Positions 1 to 12,700 of a DNA stretch of 64,000 nt are shown here, piece by piece. Source of the stretch: Onchidella celtica (lineage: Eukaryota; Mollusca; Gastropoda; Systellommatophora; Onchidiidae). The notes beneath the pieces are model-generated. The model saw only the letters and a program-made list of their open reading frames with translations. It was not told the DNA's origin and did no database searches. A program made the position numbers and the translations under genes. How positions within the stretch are numbered: the first letter of the stretch is position 1; each line of letters starts with the position of its first letter. The stretch is from contig OZ007581.1 of assembly GCA_963931925.1 (NCBI GenBank), positions 24,719,543-24,783,542 of the forward strand, given 5' to 3'.

Positions 1-714
1 TAACCTGTACACTGATACTACTGCCATAACGTAGATTTATCAGAAGATTTTTTTTTTTGGTGGATTTTTAAACTATCCCCATCATGTCAGCAGAGATAAT
101 TACTATGGAATAAGCATGTTTAGAGGGCAGGTGAAATGCGTGAGCCATGCAAGGCGAAAAGGTTAAAGAATATAACAATGACTAAAACCTCTACAAATAT
201 AAGGGTTGCATATAAGTCTATTGTCTTACAATTTTTCAGATGCCCTAAAATCGGATTAATATCATATCCCAAGTCAAAGATTCTCTCATGAATAATACAT
301 GTAACAGTACCAATTGTCTAAAAAAGTCCAATACACTTGACTATTTTAAATTTTCAAAAGACTAATTATATTAAACAAAAATGAAGAGGACACTGCACCC
401 ACCCACTTAAAAACATTGCAAAAAAGTCTACTGCTGATTTTCATGGGCTCCTCAGGTGCACTGAAGACTATGTTCTTCACTGACACATTCCCAGCTTTTT
501 ATACATTAGAAAACCAACCAATGCGTCAGTGACGCATCATTCAGCTCTATGACAAGAATCGACTAAATTTTAGCAGCTTCCAACAGACCAGATTAGATTG
601 TGGTATATTCTGTGCCAAACTGCTTTATTTTTCACATTCCTGATGCCTCTTGTACTATATAATGCTATAGAAAATGATCACATTAACAAAATGTCAACAT
701 TTCCCTAACAGTAA
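1..714. other. Non-coding, nothing recognised
   Basis: AT-rich, no exon with homology, no clear repeat partner inside the window. Confidence 0.5.
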
Positions 715-953
715 CACTGTATAACTAAAATATTTGAGAAACTGATTTTTATATTTATTCAACTATGTTCCAAGCTGCAGTGAATGATCTAGGTTTTAGA
801 TTCCTAAGCTAAAAAATAATCAGATGGCAAACTTTCAAAAATTCAACGTATCTGGACCAGTTGGGTTAAAATCAAACAGACTTTTGCTTCTCCTATAACT
901 GTATAAGGCAGCCAAAACTGATTACCACAGTTTTAAGGAATAGTGACAACATG
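715..953 (+). repeat. Dispersed 240-bp repeat, copy 1
   Basis: ATTCAACTATGTTCCAAGCT, TGATCTAGGTTTTAGA, CAAACTTTCAAAAATTCAAC, GACCAGTTGGGTTAAAAT. Parallel copies lie at 1785-2013 and 22879-23110. Unclassified. Confidence 0.5.
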
Positions 954-1200
954 TGGAAAAAGAGGGAAAGAGAGAGAGACTGGGAGAGGAGAAGGGACAG
1001 GAAGCTGGAGAGACAGAGTATGGGAAGCGGAGAGGGGCCAGAAGGAGCCAATTTAAAAAAAAGAAAAAAGAAAAAAAAAAGAGCACAACATTGGCCAAAA
1101 CAAGACAAAAATTGCATAAATGACACAGTGTCCTACGCTGCAAGTATAAATACCATGTCATGCAATACTGACTAATCATTGAGATTGTTAGGAAACATAC

Positions 1201-1450
1201 TGTGACCTTAGTTCTTGTTTGTTCTATCTCCATTTTCAGAAAAATATTGGAGATCTTTTAGTATGCAGAAGATATACAACAAATGCAAACTTTAACACTA
1301 GCTTAAAATATGTTGTGGCACTTATCAAGCTGTTTCACACTTTCAGTTTATTCTAACTCCTTATCATAATACTAAAGCCGTTTAACATCAAATTTCTCAG
1401 TTGTGCAAAAAGTGAAGCTGGAACAAACAAGAACTAAGTTCGCGACACAC
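1201..1450 (+). mobile_element. CTTAGTTCTTGTTTGTTC-end MITE, copy 1
   Basis: Left end TGTGACCTTAGTTCTTGTTT, right end GGAACAAACAAGAACTAAG. Its interior is the reverse complement of the copy at 13180-13433 (TTCTCAGTTGTGCAAAAAG against TTTTTGCACAACTGAGAAA). Confidence 0.55.
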
Positions 1451-1784
1451 TGGTACGTATACAACAATATTAAAACTAGCTGATAACAGTGAAATAGTTG
1501 ATAGAAAAAGGATGTCCCTAACTTATAATAAAAGACAGAAAAAATAACTGTATTTCCACTAACATGAGAATGTATGACACTTTCAATGCTAATTCTAAAT
1601 GCGCACATGTGTGTACATAGATCTAGCTTTCATCAAAATGACCATGGAGTGGCATTGGCTTTCCTAATTTGCAATAGAAAGAGAAAGCTGTGTACATGTT
1701 TTTTTCTAATGTCCTGGGGTATGTAATACTATATAACACTGCCAATGTCAGTACCAAACACTGTCACCGTTCCCTAGAATTGTA

Positions 1785-2013
1785 GTAGCTCAAAAATTAA
1801 AAATCTGATCTTTTATTATATACTCAACTACATTCAAAGCCACATCAAATGATCTTGGTTACACACTCTTAAGCTCAAATATAACTGAAGAGGAAACTTT
1901 CAAAAATTTATTGTAACTAGACCAGTTGTGCTAAAATAAAACAGTTTTTTGCTGCTCTCAAAAAGTACTCAAAGACAATTACTAGTTTTAGGAAACGGTA
2001 ATGATTATGTAGA
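1785..2013 (+). repeat. Dispersed 240-bp repeat, copy 2
   Basis: ACTCAACTACATTCAAAGCC, GATCTTGGTTACACAC, GAAACTTTCAAAAATTTATT, GACCAGTTGTGCTAAAAT match copies 1 and 3 in the same order. Confidence 0.5.
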
Positions 2014-2539
2014 CTTCTGTCCATAGGCAAGCAAATTCATATGAATCTGAGTGACTGATTTTTAAGCTTTGTCACAATGATTCAAGAGTTGCATTTGCAT
2101 TCCTAATTTACAATATACCTTGTGTCTCTGGAGCCCTGAGTTTTGTAATATCTATGAAATTATCACTGTCAATTCTAAATATTTAGACTCACATCAAAAG
2201 GAGTACAAAACTAATACAGACCTAGCAGCCTTTTATGGTACATTATGCTATTTTTTGTCATCAGGTAGGTTATGTTGAAATATTTGCTCAGGAGGCAATG
2301 TTCTCTGAAAACACTTATTGCAAAACCACAAATGATATTGACTTGAAATGTATTATCTTTGTTTACTAGTCCTGTGCAACATGAGTGCAAGTTTAATTGT
2401 GGAGAAAAAACACGACAACAAAGAAAAGCTGTGTAAAATGTAATATATATGAGGTGATGGCATAGAACTGGTAATTTGACACCGTTTTCCAAGTTGAGAA
2501 AGTCCAGCAAAATGTTGGTTGTGTTATGAAATAGCCTAT

Positions 2540-3010
2540 ATTATTGTGCCATAAATCTCTTCATAATAATGCACCATCATACCTGTCCAGCCTGATTCCA
2601 AAATATGTCTCACCACGTTCCCTTAGATCGGGTGATCAAAATTTGTTAACTCTCACCAGACCATTGAAGAAAGTAGGGGAGAGATCTTTTAACCATTCAG
2701 GTCCTAAAATATGGAACAACCTACCCCAAGAAAATCAGAAACATCGAGTCAGAATCAGAGTTTAAGGCAGCCTTAAAGACACACTTGTTTAAACTGGCCC
2801 ACCAATCCCCATCCATCTAATATCGACAAAATGATCTTCTGATTGTATGACGGTATACATTTGTTCATTTGATGTAACATGCTTTGTGTTTTTCCTGTGC
2901 TTATAAGACTGATTGTGCATATAATGTGTTTATAAAATGTACAGCGCCTTGAGCCGAATCAGGGATAAGGCGCTATATAAATGATCTCTATTATTATTAT
3001 TATTATATTT
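2540..3010 (+). mobile_element. CR1/L2-like LINE 3' end
   Basis: LHNNAPSYLSSLIPKYVSPR, SLRSGDQNLL, GERSFNHSGPKIWNNLP and, after a frameshift, FKAALKTHLFKLAH: the C-terminal end of LINE polymerases. Ends AGGCGCTATATAAATGATCT and an ATT repeat, the typical 3' tail. Confidence 0.72.
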
Positions 3011-3111
3011 ATTTTTGCCAATGCAGACTGCCATGTCTGCTATCATTTTCTAAGAGAAATATTACTAAAAGCACAGAGAATCTGTGGGATCAAAGCAAGA
3101 CTTGCAGCAAA

Positions 3112-3280
3112 GTCAAAATATGACAAAAAGAAAAGGTTGTACGGAGCAAAGCCTCGCCTATGAAGTAATACCAAAATCTTCCCTTTTCCTTTGCATTTTA
3201 TTACATGTATATCGTTTCTATATTATTTCTTATGTGAGCTTTGTTACATACAACTTTTTTTTTTTGCCATATTTTGGCTA
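3112..3280. repeat. AT-rich foldback repeat, family member 1
   Basis: TCAAAATATGACAAAAAGAA...GGTTGT...GCAAAGCC pairs with GCTTTGTTACATACAAC...TTTTGCCATATTTTGG. A related foldback is at 9142-9329. Confidence 0.45.
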
Positions 3281-3540
3281 TCATTTTCTAAAAAAATAGT
3301 TCCCCAACTTCTGCGCGATAATTTTTTTCCCCTTATCGGCAACACTTTATATTTTTTTTCCCGACCAAATATCGATTTTTCCGACCAAAATCCGACTTTT
3401 CCGACCGTGAGTTAAAAATCCGACCAAAATCCGACTTTCCGACTTCGCTGGACACGCTGATTATGAATTTATCAGGTGAGATGGCTTTCATCATCAACAC
3501 CTTCCACACATGGTCACAGCTCTACACTAATGGCATGAGT

Positions 3541-3750
3541 CATTTTTGACACTTTTGAGACATTAAGAATAAATTGTTTCTTTTCCTATCATTTGGTGAC
3601 TTGCCATTATGATTCTATTGGATTATTACATTTTCCTATTGGCACATTTCTCTTTCTTTAATATCATCTGATAGTCAGGACTGCAATGAACTGTTAATTG
3701 CTTTTTTCACCAAGTCTGACGTATGCCATTATTGTAGAGCAGTGATGGTA
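3541..3750 (+). repeat. Dispersed 210-bp repeat, copy 1
   Basis: GACACTTTTGAGACATTAAG, GCCATTATGATTCTATTGGA, TTATTACATTTTCCTATTGG, TTGTAGAGCAGTGATGGTA. It matches 23645-23870 throughout. Confidence 0.55.
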
Positions 3751-3759
3751 TGAAAAGAA

Positions 3760-5040
3760 CAAAATAAATTGAATATTTCAAATTGTATGTGTAAATTGTG
3801 CTTGTGATTTCAACGATACAGCAATTACTCATCATGTATTTGTCACTTTCACATGTTAGCAAGAACCCTCCAAGAAACATTTCAATGCAAATGAATAACA
3901 CAAAATCTAAGTAATTAATACTACAACTTTTTACAGCTTATATCAATATTCTTGATTAAATACAAGAAAAAACATCAAAATTATAATTTCTGATGCTATC
4001 ATTATGATCCCAACAGATACTGAAAAACAGGGCTGCCTTTCACTAAACGAAATAAAATTAGATATATGTCCTGGCATAAATGATGCCAAAAATCAAATCT
4101 ACAATTCATTTACTAGTAATGATTATCATTGCAGATGAAATTATAAATTTCATTTCCTGAATTAATACTAACTTCCCAGCCACTTTCCCAACATTTACAA
4201 CTGCAACACCTATGAAGAAATTCACCTATTGACTTAACTCATTTCTTCTGGCAAGCCAAATATTGCAGTCATGCTTTTTTTCTTTAACTACGGAAGGCCA
4301 AGACAATCACCAAGAAAACTTTACATCCTTATATTAGTTATATTTCATCTTGCTAAATCCTAGCCATGTTTATCAAATAGAAATACAAATTTTCTTGATA
4401 AATTTTAGGATTCGAATACCTTGAAAATTCCTTTCCATATCTAGTAAAATTTTCAGCTGGGAATGAGGTTATTGCATCAAAGCACCCATTAAGTGACTGG
4501 GATATCAATGTTTTTCATGGGAAATGTCTTCTTCCAGAAAGTTGTAGTAATTTACATTAAACAAAGTCGGACAGAGATATTAGTATTACAATAACATTTA
4601 CAGGTGCAGTACTGAACTGTAAAACAGATCACAGGTAATTCAATGCCATTGTATTCCATAATGTGACCCATGTCATATTTATCAACAGATATAGATAACA
4701 TAACAGAAACATACAGTTAGTATTGACGTACAGTTATCTTGAAATTTAAAAGACTTCGTAACACTATTCCCCCTGTCATCATTTACATTGACGATGTAGA
4801 TGTTAGAGAAACATAGAATCAAAAGTGAAATACAGTCATTATGAAATTAAAGTATATTACGTACATATATAGGAAAAGAATTCTTAATTATGGAAATAAT
4901 ATTTTGGCAGAGTGAAGAGACAAAATTTTCTCAAGACCTAGGTAAATACACATTGAATATGTACAAATTGTGTAAGTGTGAATGAAACTTTTTCGATACA
5001 GTTTGGGAAAATTAGCACTGGATATTGCAGTTTAACTCCG
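3760..5040. other. Non-coding, nothing recognised
   Basis: AT-rich sequence with no ORF of note, no terminal inverted repeats and no partner found in the window. It precedes the 46-bp minisatellite. Confidence 0.5.
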
Positions 5041-5044
5041 TGAA

Positions 5045-5512
5045 TGTTAAAGCTGTGAGATAACTTGCTTTGTGTAGTTAGATGACTTGGAATCAGATGT
5101 GCAAAATAGCTAGCATTATGCAGTAAGATGAAATGGAATCAGCTGTGTGAATTAATTTGCTTCATATGTTGGAAGCTGGCATCAGCTGTGTGAAATAATG
5201 TGCTTTATAAAGTAAGATAAATTAAAATTAGCTGTGTGAAATAACCTGCTTTATGGAGTTAGATTAATTGGAATCAGCTGCGTGAATTAATTTACTTTAT
5301 ATAGTAAAATGAACTGGAATCACCTGTATGAAATAAATTGCTTTATTTACTGAGATGAATTGGAATAAGTGTATGAAATAACTTGCTTTATAGAGTAAAA
5401 TGACTTGGATTCAGCTGTGCGAAATAAGTTACTTAATTTAGTTAGATGAACTGGAATCAGCTGTGTGAAATAACTTGTTTTATATGGCTTGATAGATTGG
5501 AATCAATTGTCT
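5045..5512 (+). repeat. 46-bp minisatellite, about ten units
   Basis: The core GGAATCAGCTGTGTGAAATA (or close variants) recurs at 5089, 5135, 5178, 5224, 5270, 5316, 5362, 5407, 5453 and 5499, spacings 43-47 and mostly 46. Five of the ten units keep an intact CAGCTG E-box-type core. It lies about 1.1 kb downstream of the pyruvate kinase stop. Confidence 0.75.
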
Positions 5513-5805
5513 ACTGAGGTAACTTTCTATATCGCTAATGTCACAACAACATCTACAATGCATCAACTTTAAATTAAAAGCAAGAGATGATGCAATCTTC
5601 AATAATCAAACATTCTTTTAAAGAAACAGATAAAGAGAAAGGAAGAAGTGAATGAAGGACAACGGCTGTGGAGATCTGGAGAAGGGATAAAGAAAAGGAG
5701 TGAGGGAATAAAAAAAAAAAAACGCAGTAAAATAAAGACTGTTAAAATAAGACATAACACTAAATGCAGCATATAACTGAGAGAAAAGAACGACAAGAAC
5801 ATTGA

Positions 5806-6135
5806 TTAAACCCTTTTCACTGCACTGTGCATGTACACAATACATCTCAAAATCAATACTGCAAGTGCGCTGTGGACATACACACTACGACTAAGTCCCA
5901 GCGTGCACTAGCCCAATTTGATTGGTCAACAAATTGGGTGGTGACATGACAGCATTGAGTTTTAGTGAGCTCCAACTAGTGGGCTAGTATGCGAGGTTTC
6001 ACTGAAAACTGAACTCACCATCCTCTGAGCCGACCAATCAAGACTGGCTTGTGTACGTTTATGTTTAAACATGATAGTGACAATCGGCTGTTCAGCTAAC
6101 GGCAGAAAAAAACATGTGGCAGCCAAGGGAGTTAA
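5806..6135. mobile_element. Possible TTAA-flanked MITE
   Basis: Ends TTAAACCCTTTTCACTGC and GCAGCCAAGGGAGTTAA are loosely inverted (TTAAxxCCCTTxxCTGC) with TTAA at both sides. Degenerate, so only suggestive. Confidence 0.35.
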
Positions 6136-6577
6136 AATTTATACAAAGACAAGACTGGCTAGCGACAGGGGGCAGTAACTGTTAAGCAAAATGTTGAGTT
6201 GTGAGTTTGAGTTTTATGGCACGTCAGCATGATAAAGGCCACCTTGCCCCTTTCACGGTCTATTTGGGTACCTTATTTATGTTTGGTATTCAGAACTTCA
6301 TCACTTTAAATTTCACAAGTGGAATTAAATAGTTAGGTACAAATCTTATCATATTGGTATAATTCTCAAAAGTTGTTTTGTATAGATCTAACAAGAGTTT
6401 AGTAAATGAGTACAAAAATTTTTTAATCAAGTTGTAGGTCTTAGCTTCTTTCAGAAAGGACACGGCGTGTCGTGGGTCCATATCTGGTTAACCAAAATGT
6501 CGTATAACAAATTTCCAGTGTTCCATATGACGATAGTCCTTGGTCTCTTGTGAAATTATATCACAAAAAAAAAAGCA
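6136..6577. other. 3' flank of the pyruvate kinase gene
   Basis: Expected to hold the 3' untranslated region. I found no exact AATAAA on the minus strand close to the stop. ATAAAA and AATAAG variants occur near 6215-6275. Confidence 0.4.
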
Positions 6578-6777
6578 TCATGAAAATATGACTTTGCCTT
6601 CTTCAATGTAAGCCATCTCATCCTCGCTGAAACTTTCCTCCTTGTCCGACAGCCCGAGATGTTCCCGAGTGTGGGGAATGTTGAGATAGTGGGGTTTTTC
6701 ATTCGGATGAGGAATGATGATGCTTCGGACAGTGTTGGTGGAGCCGGGGCCCGACTGTTTACCCGTCACTAGGACCG
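6578..6777 (-). CDS. PK: Pyruvate kinase coding exon 12 (residues 502-567, stop)
   Basis: Encodes [19 protein letters not shown], then IIIP, matching the terminal strand and loop TGWRPGSGFTNTMRVVPVP with Trp lost. Most family members stop there. This one continues for 43 residues ([10 protein letters not shown]..., ending GKVIFS), a tail rich in His and then acidic residues ([17 protein letters not shown]). The acceptor is TGCCCACCAG and the stop is TGA. Confidence 0.93.
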
Positions 6778-9700
6778 CTGGTGGGCAGGACAAAAAAAAA
6801 TAAATAAAAATGAGTCGTTGTGGTGGGAATTTTGAATACCAGTATGATGACTATCCCCACACTCTCACCCGACCCACTAATGTCACAAAACGGGTTGCAG
6901 GGCGGGAAGGGTCAGTGATGGCTGATGGGGGTGGGTGGGCGCAGGGGGGGGGGTTGCATGCATACAAATGCTTTTCAAAATAGACAGCCATGCCATTTCA
7001 TGTAAAAAGGCTGTCATTAGAAAATTTCCTTCATGGGATAAAGAAAGTGATGCTTAATTCATCTTACCTTATCTTATATCATCAAAACAGAGCTGTATGT
7101 ACTTTATGCATGCCTATGTCTATGTCAAAAGATGTAATGTATGTAAATAGTTTGAATAGTTCACAGTTCCTTTTCACATTGATGAATACACCCAACCCAG
7201 AGAAATATGCGAGTTCAATGATCTTGATTGTGTTTCAATAAATGCCATTTCCCAATTGCTCACCTTTGTCATTTGGCTTGACATAGCCTCGTTCTCTGGC
7301 AAACTCCAAGGCATAATGTATTCTCATGTCAATGTCCATGTACCATTCATCACAACTGGCACCTGCGGAATCAAATTGCCAGATAGTCATCAAATGCTCG
7401 CAGAAACACTGTCTTTACACATTTTTGACAGGTTTTCTGGGCATGCCAAACAGAAACTGATCTCTTTTTACATCAATTTGACACGCTTAATTCTTATAAT
7501 GAATTTGCACCAAAATGATTAAATGGGCAATTTTATACCATTAATTCTTGTGATGAATTTGCACAAAATTATTAAATCCAATAAATGGAAGCTATAAACA
7601 AGCCTGTCATTGGTTTTAAAGTTGCTAAAAATATAAAATAAGTTTTAAATTTGGCTCCCCTAGGAACAGCTATCATTATTTATACTAGCCGACCCAGCAG
7701 AAGGTCAGAAAAGATAACAACAGATCAGTTCCACCTAGCGCTCGACACCATAGTATGAAGTGAAGAACGGTCTTCCCGATCATACTTTTCGATTGGACTT
7801 GACAAAATTGCTTTGTGATCCGGTCCAAATTTTATAAGCTTAACCTGCAGGCACGTTGAGGAAAATGTTGGTACACTTTCTCCTGTTCAACTCAATTGTG
7901 GCTCAAAATCAACGAAAGTATTAAAAATATAGCAAACTTCACGATCTTTTAAAATATGCCCATGTACACCTTTATGCCTTTCCATGTGTAATATGATATT
8001 TTGTAGAATTTTAGGCTCAGTGGTTAAAACGCCTTTCATGGTTACATTAGAGGCCTTAATTCCTTTATAGTAGTAATAGTATTAGTAGTAGCAGTCCTCA
8101 CATGGAGATACTGCCCGGGCCATGCTGGTGTTAGAGGCAATGAAACGGCCGATCTACTTGCTGGCATCATTGCTGGCTGGGGAGACCTGCAGCACGACAG
8201 GAAAGAGCTCCTGCAGATGATCACCATCCGATTGCCAGCGGAAGAAGACACTGAGATGGCCCCCCGCTCCCCCATTACTACAATGATTAAGGAGGAGTAC
8301 AGGCAGGGTGAGGGAAGGATGTGCGACAAGGCGGAACCAGCTGGCCACTGGGACCATCAGTAAGAAAACCCTCGAGTGGATTTTGGAGCAGAGGGAGAAG
8401 CACTTTTGGGGATGTCCGATGTGCTAGAATTCTGGTTCCTGTTCCTGTCACCAAGCCAAACCAAACCAGACTTCCCTTATAATATGAAGATTGCTCCATC
8501 CAGCAGTACGGTACCTACCAGTGTGAAGAACGGTGAAAACCCCTCGGTAAAGATTGAGACATCGTGCCGTGTGGTGAGACTTGGTAATGGCGATGACGAT
8601 GCAGTGAGGGCGATAGCGGGCTATCAGAGCGGCAGATCTGTAGACAGACAGTGCAGCTTGGTGAACAAAGTGATGAAGCAAAAAGAGCCACAACAAAGCA
8701 AAAAAATAATGCATCATCAAACTCCTGTCTTTGTTCAAGGCACTTGCTGACGTTTCGAAAAATTTGAAAGAAAGAAAAAAAAAACAGATGCATGTTTCGG
8801 AATTTACTATTATTTTTTGCTGTTATCATAAGTACGTACGCAACCCAAGAGTTTTGCACTAGGGGGTTTGAACGTATACGAACTATCCCTAACCTGTCCT
8901 TATCCTCAACCCCAAATCTTATCGTATCCCTAACCCTGCCCCCCTATCCTTTCAACCAAAAAACAGCAAGAGAAGAAAAAGAAAATCTAAAAGAATAATT
9001 AATCACAATTAACTAAGGCTGGTGTTACTGAGCATTTAGAAGGAGCTCTCTAGCGCAAAAAACATGGGGGATGTACGTACTTGTAATAATATCCATTATT
9101 TTTTTATTATTATCATACTAAAAATGCAATAGGAAACCAATGTCAAAATGCAGAAAAAAGAAAAAGTTGTGTATAGCAAAGCCAGAGAAACAATACAATA
9201 AAATGACCGAAAGCTTGATTTGTCTTACCCTCTCCTTTGTGCTGTATTGTGTGTTGTGTCATTTCTGTATTGTTTCTTACCCAAGGCTTTGCTACATACA
9301 ACTTTTTCTTTTTGCCACATTTTGACTTGGCTGCAAGCCTTGCTGCCACCCCACAGTACAGATTTTCTGTGTGTGTTTTTTTTTTTTTTTGGTAATATTT
9401 TGTCAATAGGAAGCTATTAATGTACATTATTGATCAATAAGCTTAACAGGTGAACACATCTAGCAGACAGCCCAAAACTGCAAAACACCCCAAAAATATG
9501 GCATGGGCAAGTGTGGAACATGCATGACGAGTTGCCAGTCATGCCCGCAATTCATTTTAAACTGAAATAATGCTTTTTCTTATTTCTCCAAAGATGTCAA
9601 ATGGCACTTAGATCCCTTATAATTCTACCCCCATCAATTCACAAAACTTAACAATATAGAGGGCCATACCTTCCAGAGTTGGTGACTACGATGATGGCTG

Positions 9701-12700
9701 AAGCCTGGGATCGCAAAGCGGCAGCCACTGCGGCAATGGAGGTACCATGGACATTATCGGTTGGGAGAGATGTGGCATGTCGTAACTCTTTGAACATTCT
9801 AGCATGGTAGATGGCATTCTCAGCTTCTTTACAAATCTGTGATGAACAAAAAAAAAATTAAACGATTCAAACTTTAAAATTTTATTACATCGGGGAAGGC
9901 ATTCCGGGGTGTGTATGAAAGAAAGAGAGAGGAGAGAGAGAGAGTGAGAGCTAGAAAGACCAAGACAGAAAGAGAGAGGGAGAGAGAGAAAGGGAGAGAG
10001 AACAACAGAGAGGAGAAAGACCAAACGGGAGCCAGAGAGAGAGAGAGAGAGAGAAAGAGAGACAGACAGAGAAAGAGAAGACATCACACTCCTCACCTGA
10101 GTTAACAAACATTACACTCCTCACCTGAGCTAACACGCTAACAGCTCTCACAGGATGTTTCCCAATGGCTGTTTCTTTAGACAACATAAGACAGTCGGCA
10201 CCGTCCAGTATAGCATTGGCAACGTCGCTGGCTTCAGCTCTGGTTGGGCGTGCATTTGTTATCATACTGTTCAACATCTGATCAGAGACATGTAAACAGT
10301 AAACTACAAGACATGTCAAAGCTGAAAATGCCAATCTTCATCCTACGTCACGGGTATAATGGGCCAGAAGCAATTAAAAATGTTTGTAATTATTTTTCTT
10401 GAAATTCCCGGTATTCCTCAATAATGTCACTGCCTATCTCCCCATACTGATAAAATTTTTAAATATGCACATGCATGCTCACCAATGCACATGCATTTTT
10501 ACTATTCCTATCCGTACATCCTGGAGTCTCACAAATACTATACTTGTAAGATGATCTTATTGTAGGATTTTATTGCCAGTCATACGTCCTGGGGTCCCAG
10601 TTACACCACACTCCTAAAGACAATTTTACTGGGGTTCGATGGACACCATACTTTTAAAGAGGGTATCCTAATAAAGCTGTACTTTAGAAGTGTGGTGTTG
10701 ATTAAACATTACAACATACGGCTAAGGTTAAAGCTATCACAAAGTATCTAAAAAGAAAAAAAAATCATATTTACTTTGCTGTACATTTCAAAAAAAGGAC
10801 AGAAAATCTGTGAGGTCACAGCAGTGCTTAGAACAAGCTTGGAACAAAAATTTTCCCGATGATCCAACTAGAAATGCTACACTTAAAATGACATGCCATG
10901 CCTTTTTCCTGGTTAAGGGACCCATGACAAGTGGAATTTTTTTTTAAAAGATGAAAACATGGTTTTTTTAAAAATTCTGTTTCATTTGTACTAGTTTTTT
11001 GGGTTTATTATTTCTTTTTTCCTGAATAAGACTCCCTTGGAACAAAATCTTGTGTTGTATTTCCTTTTCATTTTTGATTCATTCTTAGGTCTCTTTACCG
11101 TTTCTTGCACGGGGCTTTGTCTCTTAGAGCCTTTTCACTTTTTTGCCATATTGTAACATTTATTTTGCTTGGCAGTTTAACCCTCGTCCCACGTTGAGTG
11201 AACTCGTCCACGCAACCCTATGTGCGGGCATAGCCAACGGCCAGTCAGCCGATCGTTCACATGTTGCCGAGAACCTCGGCGGTCGGGTCAATTGGGTCCT
11301 TTTGAACACATGTGTCGTGTTTACTTTAGGATGCAATAACAACAATAGTTGTGGATAAATCGTAAGTGACCCCTCTGACATTTGGATAAAGTACTTGTGA
11401 TGATATCGAGTAAGTTCTATTGTTAAAAAGAAGGCCCATAATCAAGAATTTTCTCCATTTACATGCCCTTTACCACACGTTTTGTCCTTTTCTCAAGACC
11501 TCTGCGCTTTTTTTTTTTTTTTGTCCCTACGTCAGGCCATTCAGGTGAGCAAATTATTTTTTTAAGCCAGGCGCTTAATTTACCAACCACATGTATCGTG
11601 GCATTGCCTTCTCCCTCCTCCATCTATGTAAAGCTTCCACATACTATGATGTTAATTTTAGCAAGAGATTTGATTTCCAGCTCATAGAGTACATACATGT
11701 ACTGAAAAGCAGTTTAACCAAATTAATTATCACATCAAATAAGGACAACAACCAACAACAAAGTTAGTCATTTTCTCCCAGTTTTCCTTGATGAAAAACG
11801 TACCAACAGATGCCCTTATGTAGACTGCCTAGGATTACATCGAAATTCATCATTACAGACATGAAATGGTTTCTCAAATACGCAGATGGCCCCTTTCTTC
11901 TCATTTCACCTCTAGACGACATCCTGCATCAAAGTCAAAAGTTTCCCCAAGATTTTCCCCAGTTCAAACTTCAGACTGTCAGTACTATTACTTGAGTATG
12001 ACGAATAGTTACGAATAGTTGCATTGTTATAAACGTAATCAGACGATACCATTTTGTTAGACATAGTAGGGGTGACACGCAAAAATAGTGTAGAAAAAAA
12101 AAAAAAATGATAAAGATCATTTATATAGCGCCCAATCCAAACAATTTGCTCTAGGCGCTTTACAGAAAAGTCGTGTTCTCTCCATCTGCAACTATCTCTC
12201 TCTCATCCTCTCTCTCTGCTAGACATACAATGTATACATAGACACACATACATAACATACTATAAGACAGAAATTAAACGATAAAACAGCAAGATTAAAG
12301 TGAATTGAGAAAATAAATGGCTTGGGAATGAGACTTCACAACTGAAAGTGTTTTTTAAAAAGGTAGGTTTTTAGACCAGTTTTGAATTTTGGCTTGGTAG
12401 ATGCTTCTCGCAATGATTTTGATAGTGAGTTCCAGATGTGCGGGGCACAGTGTGTAAATGCTCTGCCTCCTAGTTTCTTTGACCTGCTGTTAAAAATCTT
12501 AAGAAGGCCCTGATCGCTTGATCTTAAAGAACAAGGTGGTGAGTAGGGCTCTGCCAGGGTGGAAAGGTAAGGTGGTGCAGTTTTTGTTTAAGCACTTGTA
12601 GCACAGAACTGCTATTTTGTACTGGATTCGCAACTTAACTGGTAACCAGTGCAGTTTAATAAGCATAGGGGTAATGTGTTCACTCTTTTTCTTCTTTAAG

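Noticed and set aside
8040-8400. Retrotransposon polymerase fragment
   Set aside because: Short open stretches on both strands looked suggestive, but no LINE or gag motif could be aligned convincingly.
8376-8750. 124-codon plus-strand open frame
   Set aside because: It overlaps antisense the clear pyruvate kinase exon 10 (8519-8637) and has no motif of its own.
9686-10108. 140-codon minus-strand open frame
   Set aside because: It runs through exon 9 in the wrong frame and then a GA-rich tract; the true exon 9 frame is set by homology and by splice phase.
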